This document shows, in pieces, positions 7,149-9,510 of a DNA stretch of 9,510 nt. Position 1 is the first letter of the stretch, and every line of letters starts with the position of its first letter. The translations under genes and the position numbers were made by a program. Origin of the DNA: Acidobacteriota bacterium (GTDB lineage: Bacteria; Acidobacteriota; Blastocatellia; RBC074); the NCBI GenBank assembly GCA_013140935.1, contig JABFSD010000399.1:1-9510 (forward strand). Direction: 5' to 3'. The notes below the pieces were generated by a model, which searched no databases, was not told the origin of the DNA, and was given only the letters and a program-made list of their open reading frames with translations.

Positions 7149-7307
7149 TTGGGTATGCTCCTTGTGCTTATGTTTTGTGATCGTTAATTCGACTTTGCCG
7201 AACGATAGCTCATTGGTTATGTAGCGCACGGCATCGTCATTTACAAGAGTATCAGCAGCCTGACTTTGAGCTTGACGCCTAACGGCGCGGGGTCTATGGT
7301 GCGCGCC
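7149..7307. other. Divergent intergenic region between ald and the metal cluster
   Basis: This 159-bp stretch must hold the promoters of both the - strand ald run and the + strand Cys-rich cluster. On the - strand TTGTAA and TACATA are spaced 17 bp; on the + strand TTGCCG and TATGTA are spaced 17 bp. The -10 matches are poor (3 of 6 bases), so neither is a firm call. No clear palindromic operator, such as that of a MerR- or CopY-type metal regulator, was seen. A GTG (7229) and a TTG (7266) here extend the flanking frames but lack good ribosome binding sites. Confidence 0.3.
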
Positions 7308-7751
7308 ATGAAATCGCTCGCGCTCCCAAATCGCCGAACCATCCAGAGCCTGCTCGCATTAGGGCTGGTTATGTGGTGGGGCGGCTTGAATTGTCTGGTG
7401 GGTTGTCTCGCCATGTCAGACAGAGCGCAAGCGGCAGAGCCAGAGACCTGTCCGATGGCGGGCCATTCCTGCTGCAAAACGCCCGTTGCGCAAGGCGAGA
7501 CGAACTCTGAACCGTCGGCTCCGATGCTAGCGGCACCGGTTGATTTACTTGATTGTTGCGCCTTGCAGGAACAAGCCGCTGAACCGACGCCCGCGTCAGC
7601 CAAAAACAGTCTTATGCACATCTGTGCCAAAGCTGCTGTCCCGCAATTCAGCGCGGTGGTTGTTGCTCAACCAATCCATTCATTTCATCCCCGTTCCTAT
7701 TTGCCTGATCGCAGCGACACGCGATTGCGCTGTTGTGTCTTCCTGATTTAA
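7308..7751 (+). CDS. Hypothetical membrane-anchored or secreted Cys-rich protein
   Basis: No named family recognised. The frame from the ATG at 7308 gives 147 residues. An N-terminal hydrophobic stretch [23 protein letters not shown] (14-36) after RR at 9-10 is a signal peptide or single membrane anchor. It is followed by a low-complexity Ala/Pro/Glu-rich exported region. Ten Cys are present (29, 33, 48, 55, 56, 83, 84, 106, 142, 143), three times as adjacent pairs: C-P-M-A-G-H-S-C-C (48-56), LLDCC (80-84) and the C-terminal RCCVFLI. With Met and His nearby they suit binding of a soft metal such as Cu(I), Hg or Zn (inference). Start choice is uncertain: 7296 (ATG) and 7266 (TTG) are in frame, and none has a strong Shine-Dalgarno. 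It is the first gene of the cluster; the next starts 83 bp downstream. Confidence 0.7.
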   Translation: MKSLALPNRRTIQSLLALGLVMWWGGLNCLVGCLAMSDRAQAAEPETCPMAGHSCCKTPVAQGETNSEPSAPMLAAPVDLLDCCALQEQAAEPTPASAKNSLMHICAKAAVPQFSAVVVAQPIHSFHPRSYLPDRSDTRLRCCVFLI

Positions 7752-7834
7752 GCCGAAGTTTTTTGCACCTTCACCGCGTTGGCGTATTGCGCGCCAGCCT
7801 AAGGATTACTTCGTCTAAATTTGGAGACCATAAA

Positions 7835-8242
7835 ATGCGTAATTTTCAAGTTCTGCTCATGAGCCTCGCTCTGGGTGCGGTCGCGGCGTTTCCCGCCTTC
7901 GGCCAGCATCATCCCAATCCAACCAAACCATTGCCCGTGCGGGCGGCTCATTCTTGTTGCACAAAGGCCTGCGACAATGATTGCGATAAGGCTTGTTCCA
8001 TCGGTTCAAGCTCACCATCCGATCAATCGCCCGACCAATCACAGTGCAATACTCAGCCAGCCGCTACAGGTGAAAAGCAGCAATGCTGCGCGGCAGATCA
8101 AGCTTGTCACGACAAGTCTTGTTCGACGGCCAGGCGGCAATTCGGCGTATGGAAGGTTCTGCTCTCTCGATCGTCCATGTGCGAAAAGTCGTGCGGCGCG
8201 AGTGAGCCGCGCGACCATAAAGCCAGTCACGTCTGCTGCTAA
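7835..8242 (+). CDS. Secreted, very Cys-rich putative metal-binding protein
   Basis: No named family recognised. It has 135 residues: a signal peptide (hydrophobic core 5-21, probable cleavage after AFG at ~23) and a mature part starting QHHP. Fourteen Cys (41, 42, 46, 50, 54, 71, 84, 85, 91, 97, 116, 120, 134, 135) occur in ~112 mature residues. Two clusters look like repeats of one design: C-C-x3-C-x3-C-x3-C (41-54) and C-C-x5-C-x5-C (84-97). A Ser/Gln/Pro-rich linker (57-80) separates them, and the protein ends in VCC. Such density with His, Asp and Lys is metallothionein-like, so a periplasmic metal buffer or chaperone is plausible (inference). GGAG lies 8 bp before the ATG at 7835. The segment RRQFGVWKVLLSRSS (100-114) is Cys-free and different in character. 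The HMA gene follows 125 bp downstream. Confidence 0.78.
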   Translation: MRNFQVLLMSLALGAVAAFPAFGQHHPNPTKPLPVRAAHSCCTKACDNDCDKACSIGSSSPSDQSPDQSQCNTQPAATGEKQQCCAADQACHDKSCSTARRQFGVWKVLLSRSSMCEKSCGASEPRDHKASHVCC

Positions 8243-8263
8243 CTATTAGCCCGTTGTCTTGCT

Positions 8264-8285
8264 CGTCAGTGCGATGGTGCTGACG
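8264..8285 (+). other. Leader hairpin 1 upstream of the HMA selenoprotein gene
   Basis: CGTCAG (8264-8269) pairs with CTGACG (8280-8285). Two G-U pairs and one C-G pair can extend this to a 9-bp stem with a GATG loop. Both arms recur in hairpin 2 (CGTCAG 8307-8312, CTGACG 8338-8343), so 8280-8285 could instead pair with 8307-8312. That overlap makes the two hairpins potentially mutually exclusive. It lies in the 125-bp gap after the Cys-rich gene. Confidence 0.4.
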
Positions 8286-8302
8286 CGCGCGCTTGAGGCT
8301 CA

Positions 8303-8352
8303 GTTCCGTCAGGCAAGGCGGCCTTGTGTCGTGTTGCCTGACGGAGCGTTTT
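8303..8352 (+). terminator. Long hairpin with T-run just before the HMA gene: terminator or attenuator
   Basis: CCGTCAGGCAA (8306-8316) pairs perfectly with TTGCCTGACGG (8334-8344). It extends outward to 8303/8347 (14 pairs, one G-U), and further pairs form inside past a G-G mismatch. TTTT follows at 8349-8352. The shape is that of an intrinsic terminator with a short U-tract. It ends only 15 bp before the ATG at 8368 and just upstream of its ribosome binding site, leaving no room for a promoter downstream. If functional it would act as an attenuator or partial terminator inside the transcript. Confidence 0.5.
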
Positions 8353-8367
8353 CACCTGGAGAAGATC

Positions 8368-9510
8368 ATGCAAAAAATAAGTCAAAAAATTTTCGCTCAA
8401 TGGTTATTCGTGTTGTCAATCGGCTGGCTCACGGCCTTGCCTGCGTTGGCGCAAGTCAAACATGTGCAAATGAAAATTGACGGTTATCTTTGCGGCAACT
8501 GAGTGTTCAACATTCAGAAGGCCGTGAGCCGTCTGCCCTTTGCACCGCCTCTCAAAGAGATTGCCGTCACCGACGTAAAAATAGGACGCGGTGATTTCAC
8601 TCCCAAACCTGCCGTACCCGTTTCGTTCGCGGCGCTCAAGATCGGTCTCAAGAAAGCCGGTTATACGTTGGCGAGCGCCGAGATCACCGTCGCAGGTGAA
8701 CTCACGCGCACAGGTGCGCAGTGGATGTTGCTTGCCGAACAATCCAAACAACGCTTTCTGCTCGAACTCCCACCCGGCGGGGCGTCGCTGGTCGAAGCCT
8801 CCGCACACAGCGAAATCATCGGTGCGTGGAAGACCGTCGGCAATCAGGAAGTGATCGTGTTGCCCGCGTCGAGTTCCGGCGGCGAAGCTGCCAAGCCCGC
8901 GCCTGCCAAACCGCCTGAATTGATTGACCTCATCAGCGCAGAAACCGTGAGCGGTGGCGCGCTGGCGGCGGCGTTGATGCCGATTCGCACGACGAGTCCG
9001 GGCTTGACGGTTTATCGGGGCGGAGCGGTTTCGACGCGCTATAGCCTCGTGCGCCAAAGCCTCGGCGGACTGCGTGTGACGCGGCAGATCGTCAATCTGG
9101 CGGTCAGCTATACGCCGACTTCGCAGTTGCAACTTGCGGCAGAGTTGCCGATTTCGCGGACTGCATTCAGTGACAGCCGTCAAAAGAACACGGGCGCAGG
9201 CGTAGGCAATCTGACGCTGTGGGGCAAGTACCGTTTTTATCGCGTCGTAGGCGAATGGGGCGACCGGCAAGCCGCCGCGCGTTTCGGGCTGGAAGTTCCC
9301 ATCGGCAGCAAAGGCGCGCCCAGCCAGCAACAACTCAACGCCAGTGCGTTCGTGCGCCAGCAACTCACGCCCATCAATGGCGGCTGGTCGCCACGTTTCG
9401 ATCTGGCTTATTCGCAAGCCAAAGGGCGGATGATTTTCGGCGGCAATGCCGAAGCCATCTTGCGCAGCGCGCGCGACGGTTATCGGCTGGGGCACGAGGC
9501 GCATTTCAAC
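8368..9510 (+). CDS. Putative selenoprotein: HMA metal-binding domain (C-x-x-U) fused to outer-membrane barrel-like domain; partial, runs off window
   Basis: One frame of 381 codons, interrupted only by TGA at codon 45. Residues 1-28 are a Sec signal peptide (core WLFVLSIGWL, cleavage after ALA). Residues 30-~105 form an HMA-like ferredoxin fold: strand HVQMKIDG, loop Y-L-C42-G-N-[TGA45], helix VFNIQKAVSRL (46-56), strand LKEIAVTDVKIG (62-73), helix SFAALKIGLKKAGYTL (86-101). The TGA replaces the second Cys of C-x-x-C, so selenocysteine is the best reading. Next come a small beta-rich segment (105-166), an Ala/Pro linker (167-184), and from ~190 alternating amphipathic strands (LQLAAELPISRTAF, NLTLWGKYRFYR, ARFGLEVPIGS) like Phenol_MetA_deg/transporter outer-membrane barrels. 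Likely role: periplasmic capture of a soft metal at the outer membrane (inference). TGGAG lies 6 bp before the ATG. The 3' end is outside the window. Alternative: a pseudogene by TGC or TGT to TGA change. Confidence 0.72.
8500..8502 (+). other. In-frame TGA, probable selenocysteine codon
   Basis: TGA is codon 45, directly after TGC GGC AAC (Cys-Gly-Asn), exactly where HMA domains carry the second metal-binding Cys. The same frame stays open for the 336 codons to the window end and completes the HMA fold. TGA ends several other genes here (both 2910 and 3253, and the DUF512 gene), so UGA is not reassigned genome-wide and a local signal would be needed. Confidence 0.65.
8515..8535 (+). promoter_or_regulatory. 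Candidate bacterial SECIS hairpin
   Basis: Starting 12 nt after the TGA, CAGA (8515-8518) pairs with TCTG (8532-8535). A single A-G mismatch (8519/8531) is followed by GGC (8520-8522) pairing with GCC (8528-8530), closing the five-base loop CGTGA. The loop has G at its second position followed by T, as in bacterial SECIS loops that bind SelB. The loop GU lies at +22/+23 after the TGA, compared with about +20/+21 in E. coli fdhF (recalled sequence). The element lies within the coding sequence, as bacterial SECIS elements do. It is short, and hairpins of this size occur by chance. Confidence 0.5.

Noticed and set aside
7149..7229. GTG start extending alanine dehydrogenase by 27 residues.
   Set aside because: The family begins at MIIGLPKE, and AAGGAG precedes the ATG at 7148.
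7780..7800. TGGCG/CGCCA inverted repeat between the two Cys-rich genes.
   Set aside because: A five-base stem with a seven-base loop and no T-run is too weak to call a terminator or operator.
8259..8480. Overlapping small frame through the leader hairpins as a leader peptide.
   Set aside because: It has no ribosome binding site, no run of regulatory codons, and overlaps the HMA gene in another frame.
8368..8502. Complete 44-aa gene ending at the TGA.
   Set aside because: It would consist of a signal peptide and the first 16 residues of an HMA domain, including one of two metal ligands. The fold only makes sense if translation continues.
8416..9504. A 362-codon open frame on the - strand opposite the HMA/barrel gene.
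   Set aside because: Its translation is Arg-rich, of low complexity and without recognisable motifs. The + strand frame over the same bases has a signal peptide, an HMA domain and barrel-like strands. It is a shadow caused by codon bias, although an automatic caller might pick it because the real gene contains TGA.
1..9510. CRISPR arrays, tRNA or rRNA genes, insertion sequences, prophage genes.
   Set aside because: No regularly spaced repeats, cloverleaf-like genes, transposases or phage genes were recognised on either strand.

Overview
The window is a dense bacterial chromosome segment of moderately high GC. Shine-Dalgarno sequences precede most genes, and UGA, UAG and UAA are all used as stops. 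Gene content (NTF2-like/SDR/DUF3303 cassette, DUF512 protein, Ald, Cys-rich metal proteins) fits Acidobacteriota, perhaps Blastocatellia. That is an impression from family content and style, not a proven assignment.

Region 1 (about 1-3502, + strand) is a run of small enzymes and ligand-binding proteins. In order: a SnoaL/lumazine-binding-like protein, a secreted DUF4440-like protein, an SDR with the Y-x6-K active site of enoyl-ACP reductases, a classical Y-x3-K SDR, a DUF3303 protein and the N-terminal stub of an alpha/beta hydrolase. A 27-bp near-perfect palindrome (137-163) lies just before the first gene and looks like the operator of a dimeric repressor. The hydrolase stub stops 7 bp short of the convergent DUF512 gene, which suggests a rearrangement removed the rest of it.

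Region 2 (3509-7148, - strand), in transcription order: alanine dehydrogenase, a VOC-fold protein starting at TTG, a Phd-type antitoxin, a PIN-domain toxin overlapping it by 4 bp, and a DUF512 PDZ/radical-SAM-like protein beginning 10 bp after the toxin stop.

Region 3 (7308 to window end, + strand) looks like a metal-handling cluster. It holds a membrane-anchored Cys-rich protein (10 Cys), a secreted very Cys-rich protein (14 Cys in 135 aa), and a large gene running off the window.

The last gene is the main discovery candidate. It encodes a signal peptide and a heavy-metal-associated (HMA) domain whose second metal-binding Cys codon is TGA (8500-8502), giving C-G-N-[TGA]. The frame then stays open for 336 codons into a predicted outer-membrane barrel. 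A hairpin with a GU-containing apical loop lies at the spacing expected of a bacterial SECIS element. The best reading is a selenoprotein with a CxxU metal site, fused to an outer-membrane-type domain. Ordinary gene calling would end it at 44 aa and could report the long antisense frame instead. A leader with two hairpins sharing repeated arms precedes it and may be an attenuator. The competing explanation is a nonsense mutation or sequencing error (TGC or TGT to TGA).
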